A stretch of 64,000 nt of DNA, taken from positions 10,471,501 to 10,535,500 of the forward strand of contig NC_087257.1 of the NCBI RefSeq assembly GCF_037042905.1. Direction: 5' to 3'. Below the pieces are notes generated by a model that did no database searches, was not told the DNA's origin, and saw nothing but the letters and a program-made list of their open reading frames with translations. Shown here one piece after another: positions 1-9,777 of this stretch. Made by a program: the position numbers and the translations under genes. The DNA comes from Lytechinus pictus (lineage: Eukaryota > Echinodermata > Echinoidea > Temnopleuroida > Toxopneustidae). Numbering within the stretch: position 1 is the first letter of the stretch; each line of letters starts with the position of its first letter.

Positions 1-78
1 TTCTCTTTTTTTTCTTGGTCGTGATTTTTTTTTTTGGGGGGGGGGGTGCTGTTGATCGTAAAGAGCTACAGATTATAT

Positions 79-636
79 GGTTACACTTCGTAATTCCGAA
101 GGTTCTTTATTCCGAAGGTTCGTAATTCCGAAGCACGCAAATTGCCTATACCTCGATGTTCGTTAATCCGAAAACGTAAAAGGGTTCGTTAATCCGATCA
201 TTTGTGGCGTTACTCCGAAGGTTCGTTATTCTGAAGGTTCGATAATCCGAAAACGAAATAAGGTTCGTTATTCCGAAGGTTCGATAATCCGAAAACGAAA
301 TAAGGTTCGTTGTTCCGAAGGTTCGTTAGTCCGAAAACGAAATAAGGTTCGTTGTTCCGAAGGTTCGTTAGTCCGAAAACGAAATAAGGTTAGTTAATCA
401 TTTAGTTTTCGGACTAACGAACCTCATTTCTTTTTCGGATTAACGAACCTTCGGAATTATGAACCTCACTTCGTTTTCGGACTAACGAACCTTCGGAATT
501 TCGAACCTCATTTCGTTTTCGGACTAACGAACCTTCGGAATTACGAACCTTCGGAAATACAAACCTTCGGAATAACGAACCTTCGGAATAACCGAACCTT
601 CGGAATAACGAAGCTTCGGAATTACGAATGTAAGCG
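79..636. mobile_element. Foldback transposon with short-repeat arms, 8-bp target duplication
   Basis: Both halves are built from a roughly 16-bp unit of the type TTCGTTATTCCGAAGG and a longer variant ending in CCGAAAACGAAATAAGG. The left half (to about 400) reads one way and the right half (about 405-636) is its reverse complement, so the whole folds back on itself. Termini are GGTTACACTTCG and the complement of CGCTTACATTCG. The octamer GATTATAT flanks both sides (71-78 and 637-644), which I read as the target-site duplication. No ORF is inside. The architecture resembles the sea-urchin TU-type foldback elements (outer tandem repeats, 8-bp duplications), a comparison from memory. A second copy lies at 34095-34470. 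Confidence 0.85.
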
Positions 637-644
637 GATTATAT

Positions 645-881
645 TACCTTGCTTGCCACTATGGTAACTTCCACGTCAAGGGATCAGCAGTCAAATCAAA
701 ACCAAGATTGATACACTATAAAAAAGAGAAAGGTTGTAAAGTGGTAAATAACCATTTAATAGGACCGAGGAGTGACAGGGGTTTTAATCAATAAGACTGG
801 AAAACGCTGCCACTCCTCTGCCTTTCCCACCATTTTCGCCTTTTTGTGTTTTTATTCTTTCATGGTAGCTGCAATGCCACT
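645..881. other. Unit-external flank, nothing recognised
   Basis: This stretch between the foldback element and the start of repeat unit A has no counterpart at the other unit junctions. It contains no convincing coding sequence. The short ORF across 772-969 runs into the following MITE and is not supported. Homology to the other units starts at about 882, where the text AATGGCATAGTTG appears. Confidence 0.5.
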
Positions 882-908
882 GAATGGCATAGTTGTAACT
901 CTTCTTAA

Positions 909-1492
909 AGGTCAAGTCCACCCCAGGAAAATGCTGACTTTAATAGAGAAAAATCAAACTAGCATATAATGCTGAAAATTTCATCAAATTCAGATGTCAA
1001 ATAAGAAAGTTATGACATTTTAAAGTTTCGCTTAGTTTTCACAAACTAGTGATATGCACAACTAGGTGAGTCAGTTGATGATGCCCATCACTCACTATTT
1101 CTTTTTTTTTATTGTTTAATTGAATGATACAATATTTCATTTTTTATAGATTTGACAATAAGGACCAACTTGACAGAACCTTAAAGTATTAAACAAGGCA
1201 AATTCCACATGTTCAGGGAGGAATTAATCCGTATCACTTGACAATGAGAAAATCAGAATTTTTCATAGTTCATATAATAAAATACAAAAGAAATAGTGAG
1301 TGGATGACATCATAGTCTCCTCATTTGCATGCCAGCCAGGATGTGCATATAACTGTTTTGTGAAATTAAGCGAAACTTTAAAATGTTATAACTTTCTTAT
1401 TTCATATCCGATTTTGATGAAATTTTCAGTGTTATGCTTGTTGGATTTTTCTCTTTTTATTCAAACAATTTTTGCTGGGGTGGACTTGTCCT
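909..1492. mobile_element. piggyBac-type MITE with TTAA duplication (unit A only)
   Basis: Terminal inverted repeats begin AGGTCAAGTCCACCCCAG on the left and the complement of CTGGGGTGGACTTGTCCT on the right. TTAA flanks the element at 905-908 and 1493-1496. Units B, C and E keep the empty site with a single TTAA (TTTCTTAAACGG). A second inner pair of inverted segments surrounds the text AATAAGAAAGTTATGA. At 584 bp and with no ORF it is non-autonomous. TTAA duplication is the hallmark of piggyBac-type transposition. Confidence 0.85.
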
Positions 1493-1538
1493 TTAAACGG
1501 ACTCCTGTCCATACCCTTAAACTTCTAATTATAATCTG

Positions 1539-1675
1539 GCAAGCGATACGTCTGACGTGACAAAGACTACGAATTGTGAAACGGCCACAATTCGAAGTCT
1601 TTGCCACATCGCTTGCGTTCAGCATAACAGCAAAGACAATAGCTTTAGCCTCCGCCTAGATTATAGGCTAGCACC
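1539..1675. repeat. Truncated junction palindrome (unit A)
   Basis: A hairpin with arms around CAAAGACTACGAATTGTG and its complement spans 1539-1616. The right arm continues to about 1675 with the text GCCTCCGCCTAGATTATAGG. In units B, C and E the matching left arm is present and the palindrome is complete; here about 50 bp of the left arm are missing. Confidence 0.75.
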
Positions 1676-2614
1676 ACCGAGGGCACAGTCTTACTTATCG
1701 AAGTTAGCTTCCGTACTTTGTATATAGGCATAGCATCATCAAACTTGATCAGCATCAATTCAACAAGCGTCAAAATATTTCTTTTAAAAAAAAGGATCAT
1801 TTTATTTATGAAATATTACAACATAAGAGCAAATTTAATCAAAACCAATTCAATAATTATTTATCGAGATCCAACTTAATCGCGTAATCAAATGCGTTTA
1901 TAGAATGAAAGTCTATATGCATTCACAATCGAGAACATAGCAGAAACAGTGACTTTTTGCTCCACGGTGCACGACACATTTAAGAGAGGACTTTGTCGGA
2001 AATTGGAAAATCGGAAGGGCAGGTTCCGTTCTAAGTTTCGACGCCAACGAAAAATTACAAACATGTCGCTTGTCCAGGGTTAAGACCAAACTGCTGTTTT
2101 AATTCATACATTTTCGACAGAAAATTCTTGATTAATGTTGTTTGTCATGAAGGAAATTTGGCAATACCTTTTCTATGTTCGTTAATTCGTCGTGCATCGA
2201 TCGTCAAGCGTAAAATCTCTATTATGTGTAAAGTGAATATATTCCGTGATTCTTCATTAAATTACAAGCAATCTTTCAAATAAACATCGGGAATATGATT
2301 ATTCTACGTGTATCCGAACCTATTCCGACGAGACGGTTGGTCCGTTTTGGGCTATTCGAGAAGTGTGTCATTTGGGTGATGGGATTACAAATTAAAATAA
2401 AAATATCGAAACCAATTACAAAACTTAAACATTCGTTTATCTTACAGCTAAAATACTGAAAATTAGCTTCCATAGTTATTCTATCTGCATTTACACGAAT
2501 GTTTTCTTGAATAATGGAGTTATATGACCTGTTGTAAGTACACATAACGAAATTTTTGAGTTCTCATTATTCGAACGGATTATTACGGTCGGCGCGGCCA
2601 AGAATACTGCGGAC
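1676..2614. other. Non-coding part of the repeat unit downstream of gene copy 1
   Basis: AT-rich sequence present in all units (B 18572-19553, C 37549-38532, D from 48209 to 48924, E from 62803). Short minus-strand ORFs of 62-103 codons exist here in units B, C and E but are broken by indels in A and D, so I do not call a gene. No RNA gene or element end was recognised. Confidence 0.5.
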
Positions 2615-2766
2615 GTTTCATAAAAGTTGTTACTGACAGGTTGTATTTCTCCGATAGTTACTATGGTAACAGTGAGAGGCCAGTGCCTGTCAGCCAATCA
2701 TAACCAAGGATTTCACTGATATTGTCAGCACTGACAATGAGTCAGTTTTTATAACTTTCATGAAAC
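2615..2766. mobile_element. Degenerate foldback MITE downstream of gene copy 1
   Basis: The ends GTTTCATAAAAGTTG and the complement of AACTTTCATGAAAC form imperfect inverted repeats, with inner complementary blocks around ACTGACAGG and CTGTCAGC. Equivalent copies sit at 19554-19711, 38533-38690, 48925-49076 and 63785-63942. No clean target duplication is visible because every unit carries the insertion. Confidence 0.5.
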
Positions 2767-2976
2767 ACCCCTAGCTGGTGGCTGCCTGAATTTAAATAAG
2801 AACTTAAGACGTGTCTTTTTAATGAAGTATAATTTAGCCAATTGATTAATTGATGTTATTTAAGCGTTTTTACACTGTTCTAATTTATATTTGTATAATT
2901 TTATTTCTGTAAAGCGAAACCTTACAGGTATAAAATGTGCTATATAAAAACTACATTATTATTAAATTCAGTTCTA
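2767..2976 (+). mobile_element. 3' tail of a CR1/L2-type LINE (or a SINE sharing it)
   Basis: On the plus strand a short reading frame ends with residues resembling the FKSxLKTxLF C-terminus of LINE polymerases. It is followed by a non-coding tail ending CTGTAAAGCG...GTGCTATATAAA and an ATTATTATTA run, the usual 3' end style of these elements in marine invertebrates. It overlaps, in antisense, the predicted 3' UTR of the zinc-finger gene. Copies: 19712-19911, 38691-38890, 49077-49276. Confidence 0.55.
2900..2905 (-). promoter_or_regulatory. Candidate poly(A) signal AATAAA, gene copy 1
   Basis: AATAAA on the minus strand about 96 nt past the stop codon, in the antisense of the LINE-like tail. 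The same hexamer is kept in copies B (19845-19850), C (38824-38829) and D (49210-49215). Confidence 0.5.
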
Positions 2977-3001
2977 GTTAATCTGATTTAGTTTCCTCCT
3001 C

Positions 3002-4575
3002 TTAATTTTGGTGAGTTTTCAAATGCCTTGAAAGAGTACAACTCTGTGTAAACCTTTTCTTGCATACTTTACATTCGTATGGCCGTTCACCTGTGTGTGT
3101 TCGCATGTGAACAGAAACATTACCAGGATGTGGAAAATGTTTATCACACACGGAACATTTGAACGGCTTTTCACCGGTGTGAGAGCGCATGTGCGAGGTG
3201 AGATGCACCTTCGCCAAAAATCTTTTCTGGCAAACCGAGCATTCAAAAGGTCTTTCTCCTGTGTGATGCCGCATGTGCGTTGTAAGAGCATGTCTTTGCG
3301 TGAACCGTTTCTGACATATAGAACATTCAAAGGGTTTCTCCCCAGTGTGCGTTATCATGTGTCTTTTGACTCCTCTTCTGTAAATGAACTTCTTCTTGCA
3401 GACAGGACACTCGTGTTGGCGCTCTCCATTATGAACTTTCATGTGGTAATGAAGACCTGTCGCAAATGAGAACTGCTTCTCACAAATGCCACACTTGTGC
3501 AATTTTTCTCCCGTGTGCGTTACGAAATGACTCTTAAGACTCTCCTTCTGCCCGAACGCCTTATCGCAGAGTGAACGTTTGAAAGGTTTCTCCCCGGTGT
3601 GGGTTCGTAAGTGGCGCTCAAGGTGAATACGGTATTTGAATTCCTTGTTGCAAAAGGAACACTTCCGAACATTCTCCATCGCACTCTCACTGGTACGCAC
3701 TGTTCCCTTACTGTCTATATGTTCAGACGAGCTTGAATGATTCACCAAGTCACTTCTTAGATGTTGAGGTGAACTTGATGGACTGAACGTGTTAATACCT
3801 CCATTTTGAGACGAGTTTGAATGATTCACGATGTTACTACCTAGCTGTAGGGAGGAACTTGATGTACTGACCTTGGTACTATCCCCAAGATGTGACGAGT
3901 TTAAATGATTCACTATACTACTCAGATGTTGAGGCGAACTTGATGGACGGACCGCGTTAATACAACCTCCATACTGAGACGAGCTTGAATGATGCACGAT
4001 GTTACTACCTAGTTGTTGGGATGAAGTTGATGTACTGACCTTGGTACTATCCCCAAGATGTGACGAGTTTAAATGATTCACTATACTACTCAGATGTTGA
4101 AGCGAACTTGACGGAAGGACCCCGTTGATACTACCTTCATGCTGAGACGAGCTTGAATGATGCACGATGTTACTCGAGTAACTTGATGTACTGACCTTGG
4201 TACTATCCCCAAAATGTGACGAATTTAAATGATTCACTATTATACTACTCAGATGTTGAAACGAACTTGATGAACGGACCCCGTTGATACTACCTCCATG
4301 CTGAGACGAGCTTGAATGATTCACGATGTTACTACCTAGTTGTTGGGATGAACTTGATGGACTGACCTTTGTACTATCCCATGCAAGATGTGACGAGTTT
4401 TGATTCACCATGTTACTACTCAGATGTTGAGGTGATGGACGGACCGCGTTAATACAACCTTCTGCTCTTAAAACACGGTTTGCTTCATGGTGACCTTGGT
4501 GGCTGGATGATGCCCCTTCCAAGTGTAACTCCCCTGCTATCGATGTCATGCTCTGTCTTATGGTTGCAAATTCAT
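3002..4575 (-). CDS. C2H2 zinc-finger protein copy 1, zinc-finger exon
   Basis: Main coding exon of a likely nuclear DNA-binding protein. The acceptor TTTCGGCAG lies just upstream of 4575; the exon begins AT GAA TTT, completing the split codon left by exon 1 (7149-7341) to read VKDEFATIRQSM. The spliced protein is 588 residues. Residues of about 100-360 form a Ser/His/Asn-rich region of about 54-56-residue modules (for example SSSSQHGGSINGV, NHLNSSH, DSTKVS, QQLGSNIVNH), four full and one partial. Eight C2H2 fingers with TGEKP-type linkers follow at 370-586. Finger 2 reads KRSLC, so its first Cys is Arg. A G-to-T change makes the codon after HQN a stop, removing the acidic tail EEEETKSD present in the other copies. 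The open frame continues upstream of 4575 only as read-through into the intron. Targets are unknown. Confidence 0.85.
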
Positions 4576-5640
4576 CTGCCGAAAGAAACGTTTTAACAAA
4601 ACACAGGAAATAAGAATTAATGCTTTTAAAAACAAATAATTTAGTTTCTAGGGAGAGCAACAGTCAACCGTCTTCCAAAACAATACTAGGGTTTTTCGCT
4701 CCACGAAGCGCAACGGATTCAAGAACATATAAAATGTATTGTCAAATGCCCTTCATGATAATGAACATAAAAGAAGTCGTTGTCGAAGATTAGTGAATCA
4801 AAAAAGCAGTTTCGTCAAGAACTTCGGACAACCGACATAATCATTTGCAACATTTCGTCACCACCGAAACCTAGGATATGACACCGTTGTTTCATTTCAC
4901 CTCCCAGCTGTTCATTGTCATTTGATGGGCATTTTCAATACATTACTGTGTTCTTGAATTAGCTGAGCGAAATCTCCATTATGAATTAATTGAGAACTCA
5001 AGCCTACGGAACTTGAAGGACCCAAACAACGCTAGAGTCGAAAATTTTCATTTTGATAAGGCATAAGTTTGATAGATATTAGAGGAAACTGGTTATCTAA
5101 TACGCCCACTGGTTAACGCTAAGGGTACATATTCCTTTCATATAAGATTTTATTTTCATATACTGTACCTCGCGTGTCCCTGCCCCACCCCCCCCCCCCC
5201 CCCCCCCCCCGCCGAAAAAGGGGTTGACGAGCTTAAAGCAAAACAACAAATAATCAAAGAGAGAAATAAATATAAAAACTAAGAAAACTACATCCAGATC
5301 AACAATTCCCCTCTCACTATACTTGGCGAATTGGATGTAAAACGCAATAGGACAACAAATCATATTCCAGTATAATTAATGAAGACTTTATCGATAGCCC
5401 GACTCATCGGGGATGACAGTAATGGAACTTAGGATGCATATAGCATTGTTTCCTGTTTATTTTTTAATGTTTTTGTTTTGCCTTTCTTTTGTATTTTTTA
5501 GAAATCTGATGCGCTATATTACTTAACTCACTGTACTTCTAACTTGATTCGGCCTACATGGCCCAGGGCAATGCGATGACACGCGACTCAGTTTCATTTC
5601 CACCCTTCCCCTAGATGTGCTTTTCCCCCTAGGAGCATCG

Positions 5641-5677
5641 ACTCTCTCTCTCTCTCTCTCCCTGTCTGTCTCTCTCA
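5641..5677. repeat. CT microsatellite in intron 1
   Basis: A run of CT dinucleotides with CTGT interruptions. It is also present in units B (about 22579), C (about 41558) and, expanded and broken by a C run, in D (52271-52330). Confidence 0.9.
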
Positions 5678-5739
5678 ATCGATGGAACTCAAACAATATT
5701 ATTCCGAGCAAGAGTTGCCTATTTTTCATCTCTCAATAA

Positions 5740-6762
5740 GGGTGCGTTTATCCGCCACTTTTTCACCCTAGAATCATGATCTGAATCATGATTCAAATCA
5801 TGATTCTGCAGAATCACGATAGTCGAAATTGAATATAATCATGATTAGAATCACAAACATGAAACACGAAAAAAGGGGCGTTTGGAAAGACGTTTCTGCA
5901 GAATCACGTACGAAAATGTTCGAATAAACGATATCGTGATTTGAATCATGATTTTTTTTTAAAGTTTTTTCTCTGATATTTGTTTGTTAAACTCATCTGG
6001 TAGTGGTACGATGCAGTGTCTTAGAATATTATTTCATGATGTGCATAATGTATACGAGTTTAAGAGATTATTTTGTTCGAATTATTATTTACAATTATTA
6101 CTTTGTAAACTGCATTGTATATGAAATTTGATTTGAGAGAAAAACAATAAAACATCTTTAAAAAAAAAAAATGATTATATGACCTCACTGTGTCGGGCTA
6201 CTTTCGGTTTGACTCTTGCCAAGCTCAAGGCTCTCTATATGCTCATTGTATGTACATGATTATGTACTATGCATGCATTTCTTGTCATGTTCAAGTTCTG
6301 TGTTGGTCATCGCATCGTCCACTACTTTTCATTTTTTGGTCATGTCTTCAACTTCAAGTTCTAGTAAATTAATTAACTGGACAGACAATGATCTCAGTTG
6401 TTGTTGAGTATAGAGTGTCAATATTAAATTGGATCTACGCTGAAATTCACTTCCGAACACCATTTTGGATAAACTAACAAGATGAATAGAAGCATATGGA
6501 CCCTATATGATAGAATTAAACAAAATTAGGTATAGACTGAATTCTGGAAGCAAAAGATTTTTCGAGAGCCGAAACACGTGCGAAAAACTTCCTCTGTCAA
6601 ACTGCGCACTAGTGATGCGCACTGGATTGGCCCGAATCTGAGGAGAAACAGCATTGGAATGAAGGTCGTCTAAACGCTGATTCTGTGATATCGTGATTCA
6701 TGTTTGTGTTTTGAATCATGATTCAAATCATGATTCTGGATTGAGGTCGCATAAACGCAGCC
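5740..6762. mobile_element. Intronic MITE with TAA duplication (Harbinger-like), unit A
   Basis: Terminal inverted repeats are GGGTGCGTTTATCCG on the left and the complement of CGCATAAACGCAGCC on the right. Further in are matched blocks of the type GAATCATGATTCAAATCATG. TAA flanks both ends (5737-5739, 6763-6765). The element is absent from the unit D intron. A 3-bp TAA duplication and G-rich ends suggest PIF/Harbinger; no transposase frame is present. Copies are at 22677-23700 and 41656-42454, the latter lacking the nested insertion. Confidence 0.7.
5954..6170 (+). mobile_element. Poly(A)-tailed retroposed insertion nested in the MITE, unit A
   Basis: A 217-bp insertion ending AACAATAAAACATCTTTA plus a poly(A) run, flanked by the direct repeat ATGATT (5948-5953 and 6171-6176). 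Unit C has the uninterrupted site CATGATTATATGACC. The AATAAA motif, A-tail and flanking duplication indicate reverse-transcriptase-mediated insertion of a transcript 3' end. Source not identified. Confidence 0.75.
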
Positions 6763-7148
6763 TAAAATAAATATAGACATTAAGCTGTTTATCCTATCTC
6801 CATTCTACTAATATTCGTATAAATTCTGTGTTGTTCGATTGACTATCGAGATATAATATAGCTACATCAATTACGGGCATTATCATAATTATCTATTTTA
6901 ACTGCATATATAAGTGAACCTATTTGGCAAATGTATAAAGTTCGGGTATAATGAAAGTACGAAGCCTACATGCACTACCAGACTCGACTAACCATAATAA
7001 TGCCATGTACAATATCTGTGTTTTTTTTTTATCAAAGATAAACTTTAATGAGTTCAATTTTAGCACATTTTTATAATTTTAGCAATTTTTAGTTCCATTC
7101 AATCACTGCTGCTTAACAGAAAACACAGATAAAACACTATTTAATTAC

Positions 7149-7351
7149 CTTTAACTCTTGATCGTGCAATGATAGTCTGCAAGTGAGGTTTATCATCTTT
7201 CTCGAAGTCGTATTCAGGGTCCAATTCCTTCATACAAGTGTCTTCCAATTCTTCCATAGTTGGACAGTAGATCAAGTAGCCGACTTCTTCGGATGGTCGG
7301 GGTAGCCCAGCCGAGGCCGCCGCTCTGCTAAAGTAGTTCATGTTGGAGATT
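7149..7351 (-). CDS. C2H2 zinc-finger protein copy 1, first coding exon
   Basis: Coding starts at the ATG complementary to 7339-7341 (context CCAACATGA) and gives 64 residues plus one base: MNYFSRAAASAGLPRP at the start, then GYLIYCPTMEELE, an acidic stretch around DPEYDFEKDD, and IIARSRVK before the donor GTAATT. Phase matches the zinc-finger exon exactly. Ten bases upstream of the ATG is an acceptor-like TTTTTATTTCTAATAG, so the exon probably starts at 7351 and follows a non-coding 5' exon not located here. The segment is conserved in all four copies. I do not recognise it as KRAB, BTB, SCAN, ZAD or any known ZnF-associated domain. Tyr and Pro in the acidic part are private to this copy; Phe4 and Glu30 are shared with copy D. 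Confidence 0.75.
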
Positions 7352-8184
7352 CTATTAGAAATAAAAAGTACTTCATAAGAACATGTTCACTTCGGAAGAC
7401 AGCTGTAGGTATACCGATGATGGCGAAAACAATGGGCTGGATCTAAATTCATGTCAGTTCAGGGTAAATCAAACCTCGTCACTATGTCATCAAAATCATG
7501 ATCGAGATAGTGTGGTGGTATACACTTCGCTTATACACACATGGAGATAAACTATATAGTTCAGAGTAAATTGCACAGATTATATATAAAGTACAAGTCG
7601 AGTATGCACATGCGTACGCACCAACGTAAATGGGACATTATTAGGCCACCAAAAACACAGCAGGCCTATACCAATAGAGAACAAAGAACACATGATATAG
7701 TGAATTGTCGCCGTCGTGCCTGTAATCCTCAAATATGCTTTCCATTCAGCTGGGTCTATTATTTTCCATTATATTTGGTAAAAACAAATGAAGTATTTTC
7801 TCCCAGGGGTACAATGGTGACCGCGTCTGGGATCCGCCCCACCCCAAAAAAAAATACAGCAGCTGTTCAACCAGCATGCAAAATGTATCGAGGTAACTCA
7901 CACCCACACCCGTAATAAGAATTCATATCTTCGTGAAGAGAATTTTTGGTCCAATGACGTCGACTTTACCGGTTCCTAACAGTTAACCGATGTCAAAATA
8001 CTTTTAGAGAGGACGATGCTCTAAATAAACACAATGCGCTAGCATTAGATTCAAACTTCCAATCAAATAACTTTAACAGAAGCAGGGAGTAGGCTTTGAT
8101 ATAAGATTTTTCTTCTTTTCTTTCTTTTGTTATGAATGAGTTATGCCAAACGAATATAGCAGGGTTCTGAATCATAACAATATA
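7352..8184. other. Upstream region of gene copy 1
   Basis: Should contain the promoter and a 5' non-coding exon, but I cannot identify either. The sequence is shared with the other units (24283-25120 in B, 43039-43880 in C, 52990-53817 in D). No CpG-rich stretch, TATA box in a convincing context or RNA gene was seen. Confidence 0.4.
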
Positions 8185-8192
8185 GGTATTCC

Positions 8193-8704
8193 CACTCATT
8201 CAATAAACAAGGTTATAATATAACCTTGTCCTCAGTTACATCTCCATGTGTGGCAAAATATAAGGGTGGCAATTTTGGCTTATTTTCTCTTTTTCTATGG
8301 GACAAATGCTTGTTTTTCTTACAATGTCAGTTTCCATTACAGCTATTCATCATAAAAATTGGCTCTTATGTAAATTTGATTCTTTAAATTACTTTTTCTT
8401 AATTAAAAATAGAGATTGAAAAATAAAATTTTTCTTGCCATATTACTATATTACTTTCCACCAATAGAGGGCGTACACAAAAATATGCCCAAAATTCAAG
8501 TTTTTGAGCGCTCTGGTGAATACAATAACTATTCCCAAGTTACTAATGAAAAATAAATTACAACTGTATGGAAATTAGTAATTTTGGTCACAAAAGTGAT
8601 ATTTTAATGATTTTTTAAAGTGTGTGCTATGTACAGCATTGGCATACCATAGTCCTACCTGTAGATAATTCCCCCACAGACAGGATGGTTGCAGTGAACA
8701 AGTG
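8193..8704. mobile_element. hAT-type MITE, 8-bp duplication, unit A
   Basis: GGTATTCC flanks the element (8185-8192, 8705-8712). Ends are CACTCATTCAAT and the complement of CAGTGAACAAGTG, giving weak inverted repeats CACTYRTTCA. Unit C has the empty site with one GATATTCC. It contains only AT-rich non-coding sequence. A near-copy of its left end (ACTCATTCAATGAACAAGG) recurs just outside the right end at about 8812. Copies: 25129-25637 and 53826-54331. Confidence 0.7.
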
Positions 8705-8712
8705 GGTATTCC

Positions 8713-9521
8713 TAACATTCCACTTGGCTTTGACCTTCCATGCGGTACATAATAGGCCTATCGATTTTCTGCTCAGGTGATTTTCGAAAACCCAGCTAAA
8801 TGCAGTATATACCACTCATTCAATGAACAAGGTTATGATATATACCAGTTTCGAATTAATCAAGTTGATTAAATGAATTGCAATGATTGAATGATATGTT
8901 AATAGGACACCACGCAAGTTTCTCAAATTTAATTACCACTATGTTTTTTTGTACCAGAGCCGACCAAAGAAAAATTATATTCTTACAAAAATTCAGTTTT
9001 TTAGGGTGTCCCCATCAATCCGATCATTTTGCGCGCATTTTAATGATCTGTCTTCGATACGATGGATTTTGCTTGTGTCTATAATTTGCGCGTATTTTTT
9101 TCCTTGTTTTATCTTTCTACTTTTGCGCTTAAAAACTGTATGAAATAGTACACTCACATTTTGTCGGTCCTAGCTTGCTTGAATTCAGGTGTCTCGATAA
9201 CGATGAACCTTACGTGTTCAAGTACATAGCTCGCGGCAATTGAGCAGCATCGTGTCCCTCTGTACGCGTATATTTATAGGCCCATCGAAGTTGAAAAGGG
9301 CGCCAAAACGGATCCATTAATAATATGGCAGAACATAACAGGACTCCGCAAGTACAGTATAGTAGTACTAGTAGACAATGCCTGTAAGCAGATAAAGGAC
9401 GAGGATATTGCATTTTTTTTGTCCTCTACTAATTATACAAGACTTCCTGTATACACACCGACTTAATTCACTATATACATGGGCGGAAATCCCAGGGGGA
9501 CCAGGGGGGGCGCGTCCCCTA
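8713..9521. other. Non-coding spacer
   Basis: Shared by all units with good identity. Two overlapping short plus-strand ORFs at 8887-9143 are preserved in A, B and D but have no recognisable domain and are disrupted in C, so I do not call a gene. Confidence 0.45.
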
Positions 9522-9576
9522 TACCAAAAATAGTAGGGGGACACAATATCAAATGTCCCCCTTACTATTTTTGGTA
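9522..9576. repeat. Perfect-looking hairpin in C/G-rich repeat
   Basis: TACCAAAAATAGTAGGGGGA and its near-complement surround a loop of about 10 bases. It is also present in units B (about 26432-26488) and D (about 55150-55203), and absent from unit C. Probably part of a transposon with C/G-rich ends rather than an RNA gene. Confidence 0.6.
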
Positions 9577-9777
9577 TTTTATGATGGAGAAAAATACATA
9601 ATAGTAATAGAAATAATAATAGCTCTTGTATAGCGCATAACACATTTAAGTGAAAACCTTTTTTTGCTTGTCAATTTTTTATTAGTTAAAATGACCTTAA
9701 ATTTTGGGTGATAACCTTTTTTTTGCTTGTCAAAGTTACTAGCCAATGAGTGTATATACACCTAATGGACCGACATG

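Larger units (their letters stand above)
4576..7148 (-). other. Intron of gene copy 1
   Basis: Donor AAAG|GTAATT at 7149/7148 and acceptor TTTCGGCAG at 4576 define a 2573-bp phase-1 intron. It holds a poly-C/poly-G run near 5185-5210, a CT microsatellite near 5641-5672, the TAA-flanked MITE 5740-6762 with its nested poly(A) insertion, and AT-rich sequence otherwise. Equivalent introns are 2559 bp in B, 2336 bp in C and 1586 bp in D. Confidence 0.8.

Noticed and set aside
79-636. CRISPR-like array of short repeats
   Set aside because: Repeats are contiguous or separated by related text, reverse orientation midway, and are bounded by target duplications; this is a eukaryotic foldback element.
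3019-3330. 103-codon minus-strand ORF in a second frame of the fingers
   Set aside because: Out-of-frame shadow of the finger repeats, found wherever the finger exon occurs.
3095-3469. 124-codon plus-strand ORF opposite the zinc fingers (also near 20040, 39019 and 49405)
   Set aside because: It is the antisense of the finger exon; its codons mirror conserved His/Cys and linker codons and it has no domain of its own.
4576-4660. Upstream extension of the finger exon (residues MLSLETKLFVF...) as the true start
   Set aside because: The extension lies before a good acceptor, is broken by a 1-bp deletion in copy 4, and the phase matches exon 1 exactly.
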